Shown in pieces: positions 13,201 to 24,094 of a stretch of DNA of 64,000 nt. Origin of the DNA: Sphaerosporella brunnea (Eukaryota; Ascomycota; Pezizomycetes; Pezizales; Pyronemataceae); the NCBI GenBank assembly GCA_008704415.1, contig VXIS01000227.1:16388-80387 (forward strand). Direction: 5' to 3'. The position numbers and the translations under genes are program-made. The notes under the pieces were generated by a model that saw only the letters and a program-made list of their open reading frames with translations, did not search any database and was not told the DNA's origin. The stretch's first letter is position 1. Every line of letters begins with the position of its first letter.

Positions 13201-14724
13201 GCAAGTATGTGCACGAAAGGATCCAGATGCTTATCCGCACTACGATCTCAATTCAGGCTCTTGGCCGGGGAGTGTTGGCACGCCGTGCCTTTGAAGACGC
13301 TGGATGGGCGGCCATCGTGATCCAGCGGAAGTGGAGAGCCATCCGAGAGTTCAGATTCCAGCAGCGCATCAACGTCGCACAAGAGGCAACAATCGAAATC
13401 CAAGCTATTGTTCGCGGCATCTTGGTCAGACAGCGACTTCAAGATCTGAAGCACGCTGTTTCTGTACTTGAGACACGGTGGCAGGCAGTTGTTCTCGGAC
13501 GACAATCTCGACAGGCATATGTGCGCCAGCAAAAGGCGGCTTCTGTCGTACAGAGGACATTCCGGCGATACAGCGCCACCAAAAATCAGCGGAAAATATT
13601 GCTACAAGCTCGTCAGTCGGTGACGAAGCTGCAAGCTCTGATCCGTGCTCAAGCTGTCAGATTAAAATGTCTCAACCACACTGCGCACATAATCGCTATA
13701 CAGTTTTGGTATCGTCGCACTACAGAAATGCAGAAAATCAAATCGAAATATTCCGCCCTTCGTCAAGCAGCCATTTTAGTTCAGCGCCGTCGACGAGAAA
13801 CGGTTCTGGCTAGGTCCACCAGAGCCGAATTCCTTCGCCTTTGGGAGTGTGTGTCAACTATCAAAAAGCGATTCTTGGAGAAGAGAATGAGAGCCAATGC
13901 AGTGGTAGTCCTGCAGAGAGCGTGGAGAGCGAGGGCTTGGATCGTTAGGATGCGTCGCCTCATAGCGGAAGCGGTCACCATCCAGTGTGCGTGGCGCGGA
14001 TACCTTGCCAGGAAGGCGAGCGGTCCAAGGCTTCGGATTCTCAGAAAGAGGATCCTGAAGTCTATTGAGAGTGATATCAAGCCCGAGGATACAATGGGTG
14101 CGAAGACAAGGACAGCTCTCGGGATGGTCAAGACCAAGGCAGGTTTTGCAAGGGGCATCGCTCAGCTCGGTTTGTCACCTTGTATTGCAATGATTGTGGC
14201 GGTTCACTAATTCTTATATAGAAAACAAGAGCAAGCTCATGCGCGAGTGTGCGGCTCTCATCGCAGCAGACGATGTCGCTTTCACCGCAATTTTGGCCTT
14301 TGTCGATACCTCTATTGCGCAAGTACAAAAATCTGCGACCTCCAGCACCGCACGGACTCTGACCGCCGCGATTAATACCATTGCCAACGTCTGCCGCGTT
14401 CCCTCTTGCTGGGCCGTCATCGCTGCGCGCCACGTCCCCAAGGGTGGGAAGGAGATTTTTAACGTGATGCAGCAGTGTATAGAGACGCTGAAGGCGGCGT
14501 CCGCAAATACGCCACAGTATGAGTTGCTTTTGACGGCCATGGAGATCATGGTTGAGGTCACCAAAGGAGAGGGCATACGACGCATGCTATGCAAGAGGAA
14601 AAAGTGGGCAGAGAAGTTCCTAGGCACACTCAAGGAAGTTGGTGAGAAGGGAAGAAGGCGCGGGGCTGCCGTTGATAAGAGAAAAGAGGATGTCTTGGGG
14701 GTGTTGAAGGGGATTTTTGAGTAG
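10220..14724 (+). CDS. ASPM/Sha1-like calponin-homology and IQ-motif protein
   Basis: Large calmodulin-binding, spindle-pole-type protein related to animal ASPM (abnormal spindle) and the fungal proteins annotated as calmodulin-binding protein Sha1. Four exons join in frame to 1450 residues: 10220-12058, 12110-12893, 12943-14169 and 14222-14724. Residues 1-600 are disordered and basic, with TPCP near the start. Calponin-homology domain 1 is around 650-760 (SEYDYTISNLAVDMRDGVRL), and domain 2 around 805-855 (LLKNWARCIANKHGLTV). From about 905 to 1240 there is a long series of IQ motifs such as AAMAIQRAYR, AAITIQRAFRKYV and AVTIQCAWRGYLAR. The C-terminal ~165 residues (ALIAADDVAFTAILAFVDTS) look like a helical-repeat tail. 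Intron 2 has two in-frame acceptors 15 nt apart (exon starting 12928 or 12943); the 12943 choice gives a normal 49-nt intron. Role in microtubule minus-end/spindle organisation is inferred from the family. Confidence 0.9.
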
Positions 14725-16182
14725 AAATAGGCCGGCTGCATCGAGATGTGCGTGTCCCATTTCGAACGAGAAGCTGTGTGCTTTCTTTCTTCTTTTTTTT
14801 TGGCGATTTTTATGCGAGGGTTGGGCGCTATGGTGTTTTGGTTAGCTGGTTTGTTTCATGGAGAGTGGGACCACAGATTCGGTGGTGTGTGCTTCGCTTC
14901 TTTTGTATGCTTGATACCTTCCGTTTTAATTGCTGGGGAAAAGGCCATGCATATGGTGGAGTTAACGAAACGGTTGTTATGGAGGCCTGCTCCCATGGTT
15001 TGATGATTGCTGGGGCTGGAATGTTTGTCGCCTGAAACATGTCACGTGCGCCCTCGCTAGCGTACTCTAGTGTGCGGCTCAACCGTGCGACGCACGATCG
15101 TGATCTGCCAGGGGCTCTCTCGGCGAGATGAGTTTGGATGAAAAGAAGCACAACCATCACCAGCCGCTGCGTCCTCAAGCCTTGCACAGACGCTGCACAG
15201 AATGCCGAGTGCGGTGCGATGGCTCACGATGGAGATGATAGCTCGTAAAGTGCGTTCTCAAAAAGGGGTTTTATTTTTATTTTTTTATTTTTATTTTTTG
15301 TGGGGAAAATAAAGTGGCATCTGCAACTCGGATTCGAGGGTCTCGCAGCCAGATCGTAGGGCTGTCCCGGAGAATTTAAGCATTTTTCGGTGTTCTGGAA
15401 AGCTGTCGGAACCGGGGATTCGTTGTTGTCCGTGAGGCGTGTGGTGGTTTGGGTTTGGCTTGGCAACGATTGATTGCTCAGCGGTGCCGCTGGGACGCAA
15501 CTCGCCCAAGAACGAACGAACACCCAACCCCCCCTCCACCCGCCCTCCCACCCGCACTTGACGATCAAGCAGTGCTGCTGCTGCGTATCGAAAGCATCTT
15601 GGGGAAAAATATCATAGAAGGAGTCGTTCGCTACTCCCGTCCTGTCGTCACCCTCTCTTCGATCCCCCGTCGCCGAAGTTTAATTGTTCCTTGCGTCTTC
15701 CTCGACCACCAACCCACACCCCAACCGAATCTTCCAAACGCCGCCGACACAAACCCCCCGCCGCCGCCGCTTGTCTCACGCCTGTCCTTCGTTCGCGCTC
15801 GTTTGTTACTTCTTCGCATTTCACTCCCCTTCTGAGTTTCCTCTTGACCTGGCGACGCGACTGTTGTTGTTGCTGCCGTCCACGTCGCGTTGCGCAACAT
15901 ACCGCCACTACCATCTACGCGTCGCTCCCGGCCACGATCTCCTCCTCCTAATCCGCATCGAGCTTGAGCGTACTTTCGAAGGGTACTTTCACCCTCAATC
16001 ACCGCCCCCTCCCCCCTTCCCCACCTTTGTGCTCGCTTTTCCATCTATCCTGTCTTGTGCACTTTTAAACGATACCTGCTTCTTCCCACATGACATGACA
16101 TCTGAGAATTTTCGGGAATAAGGACCACCGTTCTAACCTGCCACAACAAACAGACAAACGCGATCGCATTCTCCGCGCAAAG
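14725..16182. other. Intergenic and long pyrimidine-rich leader
   Basis: Contains the 3' flank of the IQ protein gene, an ATTTTT-rich block (15268-15300) and a CT/CCGCC-rich stretch (15490-16080) typical of a fungal promoter and leader. No protein-coding region is supported. Confidence 0.6.
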
Positions 16183-19100
16183 ATGCCGAAGCGCCTTAAG
16201 AAGGATATGTCCACCGAGGAACTCCTCAAGTCGGATTCGGAAGATGAGAACTACGATGATAACGCCGGTAAAGAGCGAAGTCCTCGGAAGTCTCGCAAGA
16301 CCCCAGGCAAAGGGAAAGCCCCTCAGAAGAAGAAGCCTGCTGGTCGCAGCATCCGAAGCAAAGCACCCAAGAAACCAGCAAATCGGTACACCGTCGACTC
16401 GGAAGACGACGACGAGATCGAAGATTCCGAAATCGACGATGACTTCCTCGTTGAGGAGGAAGAGGTGCCGCCGGAACGCGTTGAGATGGGGCGCAACGGA
16501 CGACCAAAACGTTGTGCTGCTACAAAGGCTTCCGCGGTTCTGAGGGAGGAGTCGGATGAAGAGTCGGATGACTCTTCCTCACTAAGTCACGATGAAGATG
16601 ATGATGACAAAGTGGAAGCACAACCGCCTACGAGGTCAGCAGCAGACACCAGGCAGGGCCCCACCCGCGTCGTCGTACTGAAATTCAATGACCACAGAAT
16701 AAGATTAAAGGTCCGAGATTACATAGCCGATCAAGCCCCAGCCCCAGCTGAACCTCAACCGACCCGTCGAGTCACCAGGGCAACGTCCGCGACCCCGTCC
16801 CAAGCTCCATCACGACCGAATACGGGTGGCAAGGGTGTGCTGATATCAGGCGGACTGAGCAAGCCTCCCAAGGCTCGGGGCAGAGGTGCCAGCGCTGAAC
16901 CTTCGCGAAGATCCGGCAGATTAACCCAGACCAACGAGCCGATGGCCGCTCTCAGCAACTCCGGAAACCATGTGGTGCTTACGAACGTTAAGCCTCCGGT
17001 CCCATCCGATATCGCCGAAGAGAGCTCGATGGAGGAATCAAAGGAGGAGTCAAAGGAGGAATCGAAGGAGGAGTCGAAGGATGAGTCAAGGGAGGCGTCA
17101 AAGGAGCTGCCAAAGGATGCATCTGCAGAACCTGAAGAGGTGGAAGTAGCGGAGGCGCCAGAACCCTCGTCGTTAAGCAACGGTCAAGGCGCCCAATCAG
17201 ATCAGGAAAACAGGCTAAGCGATTCAGAGCCCGCGGACGACGGCCTGGGTGAGAACCTGCCTGACGAAGATGTCCCCCCTGCCACTGCCGCCAATGAGCC
17301 TGTCTCTAGAGATGACACTGGACACGAGGCCGATGAAGACGAGGAGGAAGATGGCCCGACGAGACGAACCCGTGCAAGGACTACTGCATCTCGCGCAAGA
17401 TCTACACCTTCTCCAAGGGCTTTGCGCTCTGCGGCTTCCAGTGCTGAGAAGGCTAAAGCGCCGGAGCCAGCCACCCGTCGTCTCAAGAGAGGCGGAAAAT
17501 CCGCCCGAGATCGAGGGACCGGTCGTAAAGCTGCCACCGATGATGACGACTATGAAGAGGCGGCAGAAGATGAGCACTCGGACGACAGCATGTCGTCTCA
17601 TGCGCGTTCGCCGACCAAGGCGCAAACATACCATGATGACGAGGATTATTCTGATTCTCGCAGTTCTAGAAATGCTCGGAAGAAGAGAACTAGAAATTCC
17701 GGGTCTGAAGATCCGGAGAGTCAAGCGGAACTTCAGCAAGAGCTCGAAGACCTGCAGACTTCACCGAAGCGGCCACGGAGGACGCAGAGAAGAGTAGCCC
17801 AGTTTTCTGAAAACGAGAGTGCTGCCGCAAATGAGCCTCGTCTCCGGCGTCGTACGCAAGCAGTCGATTACCGGATATTGCGACCCGAGATCGCCGCGGT
17901 TCTGGACGAAAATGATGCTGGCACATCCACCCCTTCTAGGAGAAAGATTGGTGGTGCCCTGCAACCGTCGAAGAGCTTGTTCGATACGAATGGACCCTTT
18001 GGAGGCGGAAGCGTGGTGCCTTTGTTTGGTCGTGGCGCTGCGCCCGCTGACATGGACTCGGATAGCAGCGAAGACGACGCTATTCGACGTCGTGGACCAG
18101 GAGCTAGTGCCGGACTGGGAGGAATCGTTGGCATGACGCCGACTGGAGCTCATGCGCCAGGCTTGCTTCCGGGCATCGGACAGACACACAACGCCGACCC
18201 TATGCAGGCTGGAGCACCCGCGAACTTAGGCAAGGTCACCAGGCCAGGAAAGAACGCTTTGGCTGATGCAGATCCTCTTGGAATCTCGCCAGACGTTACT
18301 TTCGACAGCGTCGGTGGTCTAGATGATCGCATCCAGCAGCTCAAGGAGATGGTAATGCTACCACTCATGTACCCCGAGATATTCTTGTCGAAGAAAGTCA
18401 CACCCCCTCGCGGTGTTTTGTTTCACGGTCCTCCCGGCACCGGTAAGACATTGTTGGCACGAGCAGTCGCTTCGAGCTTTACTGGTGCAGATGGAAAGAA
18501 GGTGACCTTCTACATGCGCAAGGGAGCCGACTGCTTGAGCAAATGGGTCGGAGAGGCAGAGAGGCAACTCAGATTACTTTTCGACGAAGCCCGCAACAAC
18601 CAGCCAAGTATCATCTTCTTCGACGAAATCGATGGTCTGGCGCCTGTTCGATCCAGCAAACAAGAGCAGATCCACGCATCTATAGTGTCGACATTGCTCG
18701 CGCTTATGGATGGCATGGACGGCAGGGGCCAGGTGGTTGTCATCGGTGCCACCAACAGACCCGATGCTGTTGATCCGGCTCTGAGAAGACCAGGACGATT
18801 CGATCGAGAATTCTACTTCCCCCTGCCGAGCACAGAGGCCAGACGGGCAATCATCGACATCCACTCCAGAGGATGGGAACCGCCACTCAGCGAAAAGTTC
18901 AAGGATGAGCTCGCCATGCTCACGAAAGGATATGGTGGTGCCGATCTCAGGGCTTTGTGCACGGAAGCTGCGTTGAACGCGATGCAGCGCACGTATCCGC
19001 AGATCTACAAGTCACTCGACAAGCTTAAGGTCGATCCAACCAAGGTTGTCGTTACTGCTAGAGACTTTATGATGTCTCTCAGGAAGATTACACCCTCTTC

Positions 19101-21504
19101 TGAGCGTTCTTCCTCTTCATCTGCGGCGCCATTGCCAGACCACGTGAAACCGTTGCTTTCCAAGCAATTAGAGAAGATTACCGAGTGCTTGAAAGGCATA
19201 TTCCCTGAGTTCAAACGCTTGTCGCCGCTGGAAGAGGCGGAATATGAGGACGACATCTTGGATGCTGAGGAAGGATTTGCGCGCGAAATGATGATGGAGA
19301 GTGAGTACCTCCGGCCCATGCTAGAAACGTGGGGGCATTGCTAATGGTTATATGACAGACTTTGAAACTGCACGCGTTTTCCGACCCAGACTCCTGATTC
19401 ATGGTATCTCCGGTTTGGGTCAGCAATATCTTGCAGCGGCGGCTCTGCATTTCATGGAGCGTGTCCACGTCCAGTCCTTCGATCTTGGAACGTTGATGAG
19501 CGATGCAACGAGAGTATGTCCATGTGATTCATGTTTTCATGAATTATGCTGATCACCCTGCAGACTCCTGAGACTGCGATAGTGCAGTTCTTCACAGAGA
19601 TAAAGAGACACAAGCCAAGTGTCATCTTCATTCCAAACGTGGATGTTTGGTACAGTACGCTTCCGGATGCAACCATCAACACCTTCAAAGGCCTTTTGAA
19701 GTCCATTCCGTCCAACGATCGAGTTCTATTGCTAGGAATATCTGATGTCCCAATCGAAGAACTTGACCCAACACTGCTGAGAGATTTCTTTGGATACTCG
19801 AGGCGTGACCGGTTCGAATTGGAGAGGCCTGACCTCGACTCAAGGTTCAACTACTTCGAAAAGGTCATGTCGACGATCCAAAAATCTCCTCGCGACTTTC
19901 CTCAGGATCCTAAGAACAGGATGAAGAGAAAGCTTCCAGAGCTTGAACGTGCTTCTCCACCACCAAAGCGCGTGCCCACATATGAGGAAAAGAAGGCGCT
20001 TGCTGCCCGAGATCGTCAACTCAAGAACCACCTAAAAGTGAGACTTAATAACCTCATGGAAAATCTCAAACAGAAGTACAGGCGCTTCAAAAAACCCATG
20101 GTAGATCATGAGATCATCCAGAGGATTTTGGAACCACCACCTGCAGATCCAGATTCGATCATCAGTGATCTCCCGCAGGATGGCCCGCCACCTCGATACC
20201 GGCCGTACCAGGAGGAGAACGGAACCATACGGGTGGAAGATACTCTTTTGAACAAGGTGTTTTACAACATGGATCTCGATACTGTTGAGGATCGTTTCTC
20301 AAATGGATACTATTCCACTCCTCAGCAGTTCTTGATTGATCTGGAGCACATCCGCCATGATTGGAAACTTGCCGGCGACAAGGAGAGCCAACGCAAGGCG
20401 AATGAGATGTTGACCAATGCCGAGGTTTACATCGCGGACATTGAAATGGACACAGCCTTCGTTACACAATGTGAGGAGATGTATCAGAGAGAACTCCAGA
20501 GGAAGGCGGAGAAGATTGCCCAGCGTGAGCAGAAAGGAAAGGAAAAACAGATGAAGTTGATTGAGGCGGGATCTGGAGAGGGCAGTCATGGCGGCTCTAC
20601 AAGTACCGAGGTGGCGAGGATACCCAAGACCTCTCATGATTTGGTGCCTATCGTCCCACCAAAGACACCAGCTGCACAGAAAACCGGTGACAACTCTCAG
20701 TTGTCGAATGGGGTGCCTTCCGAGACCGGCGCTACCGCCGGCACACAGCCCACCCAGTTGAACCGCGATTCCAATTACTCTCTTTACCAGACCCCGGTCT
20801 CCCGTCCCATGCTTGCCCCTGACCAGTCCACCCAGCTCACGCAGATGGGATCTGGCCCTGGTGGTACTGTCAATGTTACCCGCGTCCCCGCGATGGATCT
20901 CTCAATGATTGTCAATGACGCATCGTCGACCACATCTGGTGGCAAGCGTACCTCTGATGGCACAGCCAACACCAACTCCCAGTCACATTCGCACCCCTAC
21001 AGCAACCAGAGCAACGGTTACGTCCGCGATAGCACAGGCCCTCCCCTCGTCGACCAGCCTGTGCAGTGGGGCAACTTTGGGATACTGGCCAAGGGTGACT
21101 CACAGCTGCCGGCCACCCAGCTGCCTCTTTCTCAGGGCAGTTCCGTCCCAGCCTCACAGCCCGCCCACGGCATGCCTTTTCCCTACAGCCAGACCGACTC
21201 CTCCCCGGCTTCGCATCTTCCGGGCAGTCAAATATGGACGGTTCCCCCTCCTCCAGTTCCGATCACCAGGTGCAACGAGGAGCTCATGGCCGAGGTGCAC
21301 AGCAAGCTCGCACAGCGTACTACGGGATACACTGTCGAGCAGCTTGAGCAGGCCAACGCCGCGATCATGGATCACGTGTGGAAATCACGCGCCAACTACA
21401 ACCGTGATGAGGTCGCCAAGAGAGCATTCGAGGTGTTTGAAGATGTGGATCGAGATGTCAGGAAAATGCAGAAGCTGATGGCGGCGAGTGGAAGCTTCGA
21501 CTAA
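16183..21504 (+). CDS. yta7: AAA-ATPase with bromodomain, Yta7/ATAD2/Abo1 family
   Basis: Nuclear histone chaperone-type ATPase acting on H3-H4 and gene-boundary chromatin (family knowledge). Three exons (16183-19300, 19359-19513, 19564-21504) join to 1737 residues. Residues 1-600 are acidic/basic disordered and include an ESKE tandem run near 285-305. AAA1 carries Walker A GPPGTGKT near 749 and Walker B IIFFDEID near 810, followed by the arginine-finger region RRPGRFDRE. AAA2 (about 1040-1200) is degenerate: the P-loop position reads GISGLGQQ without the catalytic Lys-Thr, as in known Yta7 proteins. The bromodomain-like segment follows (about 1255-1410; NHLKVRLNNLM ... FYNMDLDTVEDRFSNGYYST). 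The C-terminal part is Ser/Pro/Gln-rich with a terminal helical segment (VEQLEQANAAIMDHVWK). Both introns (58 and 50 nt) restore frame. Start ATG follows an in-context AAAG. Confidence 0.94.
17024..17110 (+). repeat. 15-bp coding tandem repeat (ESKEE)
   Basis: About five imperfect copies of a GAGTCAAAGGAG-type unit inside the Yta7-like gene, giving an acidic/basic charged run. Copies differ at synonymous positions, so the peptide is better conserved than the DNA. Confidence 0.85.
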
Positions 21505-22336
21505 ATACTGAAGGACAGCGGGTAGGGTTTGTACAAGATATCGTCTTCCGCTTTCTGGGTTGGGTTTGGCTTGTATAGTTTCTTTGCGTTTTCTTTTGCG
21601 CTTGTATGTGCACACTTGCTTTTTGCTTGGGATTGCTGGGGCTGTACTTGTTAGCTCACCATTGTTACATTTGATGTGGATTCCTGGTTTCTACGCTACA
21701 TATCGTTCGCGCCTTTTTTTAGCTTGCTTTCGCTGGTTCGCTTGCTTTCTCGCTTGCTTTGTTTGGGCGGAATTTTACTCGTTACTTGACCTGCTGCTGT
21801 TGATTTTGAGGGTGGTATGCGCGTGCGGGAGTATTGTATTGTGTTTTTGTAGGGCTTTCTTAGGGGTGATAGAGGGAGGGTATTGGTACATATTGCATCT
21901 ATCTATCACGGTGGACTGAGCGCGGTGTCTTTCTTGGATTTGAGCAATGTGTACTTACCGTTTGCGAGTGATGGTCTGTGATTTACCACTTGGAGCTTGC
22001 TGGACATGCAGGAATGCTGATTGCGCAAGGGCGGCGCAGACACTCGCAGACACTCGCAGACACTCGTGCAGCGCTTTGAATGTTTCGCCCTGGCCATCTG
22101 AGACATGGAAGCGATGTGCTTTCCAAAGTCCGGGTAAACGACAACGACGACGGCAACGACGATCACCGATTCTGTGGAGCTCCCCGTGATCGTCCAGTCC
22201 CTAAAGAGCTGAGCTTCCAAGCTCCCCAGCCGAGCCCCCCAGCTACAGTAGCTCGCCCCACCATCGCTAACCACCACCACCACCAAGCACCCACTTCCCC
22301 ACCATACCAATAACCGAACCGCCCATAGCCACAACA
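21505..22336. other. Intergenic, promoter of ankyrin gene
   Basis: 3' flank of the AAA gene, then the promoter of the ankyrin gene. It contains about three and a half tandem copies of a 10-bp unit CAGACACTCG at roughly 22037-22070, and a CCA-rich leader (22259-22300). Confidence 0.6.
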
Positions 22337-23480
22337 ATGAAACCGGCGCTTCTCCGAATCCCGAACGAAATCGTGCTTCTCATTGCCGCCTCGCTACCGC
22401 TGGAGAACCGCGCTGCATTCTTGCGCACAAACAAGCAGCTGTACAACCTATGCTCCGCAGACTTTTATCGCACGGCACTACGCGAGGACGGTGGCACTTC
22501 TGCGCTCCGCTACGCTGCTCGAACCGGAAACACACATGTTGCCGCACTCTTCCTGGAGCGCCTCGGCGTCAGTCCTGATCACCGCTTCCGCGACGGATTA
22601 GTCACGGCGACGACATGCTTGCATGTCGCCGCAAAGCGCGGGCACGTGGACCTTGTCAAGCTGCTGCTTTCGGCAGGTGCATTGGTGGATGCGCGCAACG
22701 AGGCTCGGAGGACACCTCTGCACCACGCTGCGCATGGCGGGGCCCTCGAAGTTGCAAAAGTCCTTGTTGCCAGCGGTGCGGATATTATGGCTAGAGACGA
22801 GGTCGATGCTACGCCGCTACATGCCGCCGCGAAGAAGGGGCATCATCTGGTGTGCGAGTTTTTGCTGGAGGCTGGTGCGCTGGTCGAGGCTATGTGTAAA
22901 GACCCCCAGAATGAGGTCGATGATGGATACACCCCATTGCACGGCGCGGCCGACTTTGGCCATGCTGAGGTCGCGAAATGCCTCCTGGCGGCTGGTGCAA
23001 AGGTCGATGCGAAGATCGAGGCTAGCGAGTGGACCCCCCTGGGTTGTGCTGCTGCGGAGGGCCATGTCGAGGTCGTTAAGTGCTTGCTCCTGGCTGGTGC
23101 GGAGGTTAATGTGGTGCCGGAAGTGCCATTGAGGTTGGCGGTGGATGGGAAGTGGCATGAGGGCGTGTTGGGGATGTTGTTGGATGCGGGCGCTGATGTG
23201 CCGAAGGCTCTGGAAGGGTATCTATTTTTCCCAAGCCTCTCTCATCCTCCCATCCTAACACCTAGACTTACACGCCCACAGATTGTTCCATGTGGACACG
23301 GCAACACGGTTGACAGAGTTCGCGGAGAAGTGGAAAAGCGGAGCGTTGAATAAGGACGAAAAGGAAAAGGAGGCGGCCGCGGTCGGGGTGGATGCTGATA
23401 CGGATGCGGAGGGAGATACACCCATGCCGGAGGCGGCGCTGCCAGTGCCGTTGAGGATTGGCGTGCCGCAGACTGCATGA
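22337..23480 (+). CDS. Ankyrin-repeat protein with F-box-like N-terminus
   Basis: Two exons (22337-23217 and 23282-23480) join in frame to 359 residues. The N-terminus LLRIPNEIVLLIAASLPLEN followed by RAAFLRTNKQLYNLC resembles a short F-box, which would link the protein to SCF ubiquitin ligases (inference). Residues about 60-290 form six to seven ankyrin repeats: TCLHVAAKRGHVDLVKLLLS, TPLHHAAHGGALEVAKVLV, TPLHAAAKKGHHLVCEFLL, TPLHGAADFGHAEVAKCLL and TPLGCAAAEGHVEVVKCLL, with weaker flanking ones. The second exon adds an acidic, Ala-rich tail. Target and pathway are unknown. A related but shorter gene lies on the opposite strand at 26113-26793. Confidence 0.88.
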
Positions 23481-23989
23481 TAACCTGAAGTGGGAGACCG
23501 AGGGGTGGGGGCAGGGGCAGGCATCGTGACATTCTGTTGAGCTTTTTTGTCAGTTCTGTGTGTTGGGGCGCATTTGTGGACTGGGTTGAGAAAGTGACTT
23601 GACTTGCCTTAATTCAGCGCTGAGATTTTTTATTTTTTTTGTTTTGGGGTGTTGGTATTTCTTTGTTTTGATTTGTTTTATTTTTTAGTGCTCGTTGGAA
23701 GGTGAGCAGTAAATACGGCAGCTGCTCATTTAGAGTGTTGACTTTATGATGATTTTGCAATACGGGGGAATTTTTATGGTTTTTGCTCAATTTCTCTACT
23801 CTACTTACTCCTGCCCTGAATTTATTATCGACAAAGCTACATGTACACAGCTATAGTACAGAACCTCCATTCGCAACTCTCTACGTTTCCATGATGCACC
23901 TCGTTAAAAAAAAAAAAAAAACATTGGGGTGTCCGTTCAACAGTGAAGTTGGATCAGATATCCAAAAAGAGAAATAAAAATAATCAACC
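23481..23989. other. Intergenic, T-rich
   Basis: 3' flank of the ankyrin gene with T-rich stretches near 23628-23690 and an A-run at 23906-23922; no gene seen. Confidence 0.6.
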
Positions 23990-24080
23990 GCGATGTTGTC
24001 CGAGTGGTTAAGGAGGTGGATTTAAGTATATAAAAAACCCACTGGCACATGCCGCGCAGGTTCGAACCCTGCACATCGCA
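23990..24080 (+). tRNA. tRNA-Leu(TAA) with intron
   Basis: Acceptor stem GCGATGT pairs with ACATCGC, discriminator A at 24080. D-arm reads TCCGAGTGGTTAAGGA, the T-arm is GCAGG-TTCGAAC-CCTGC, and there is a class II variable arm (GGC-ACAT-GCC). The anticodon loop reads TTTAAG, placing TAA at positions 34-36, followed by an A/T-rich intron of about 11-12 nt (TATATAAAAAA). The anticodon stem GTGGA/CCCAC has an A-C apposition next to the loop, so the exact intron edge and isotype deserve a covariance-model check. A class II arm with TAA strongly favours leucine. Confidence 0.85.
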
Positions 24081-24085
24081 ACATG

Positions 24086-24094
24086 TTTTTTTTT
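24086..24094 (+). terminator. RNA polymerase III terminator of tRNA-Leu
   Basis: A run of nine T begins six bases after the tRNA end and is followed by a second T-run after one G, as expected for Pol III termination. Confidence 0.8.

Noticed and set aside
22037..22070. CRISPR-like array of short repeats
   Set aside because: Adjacent 10-bp tandem units without spacers in a eukaryotic promoter; a simple tandem repeat.
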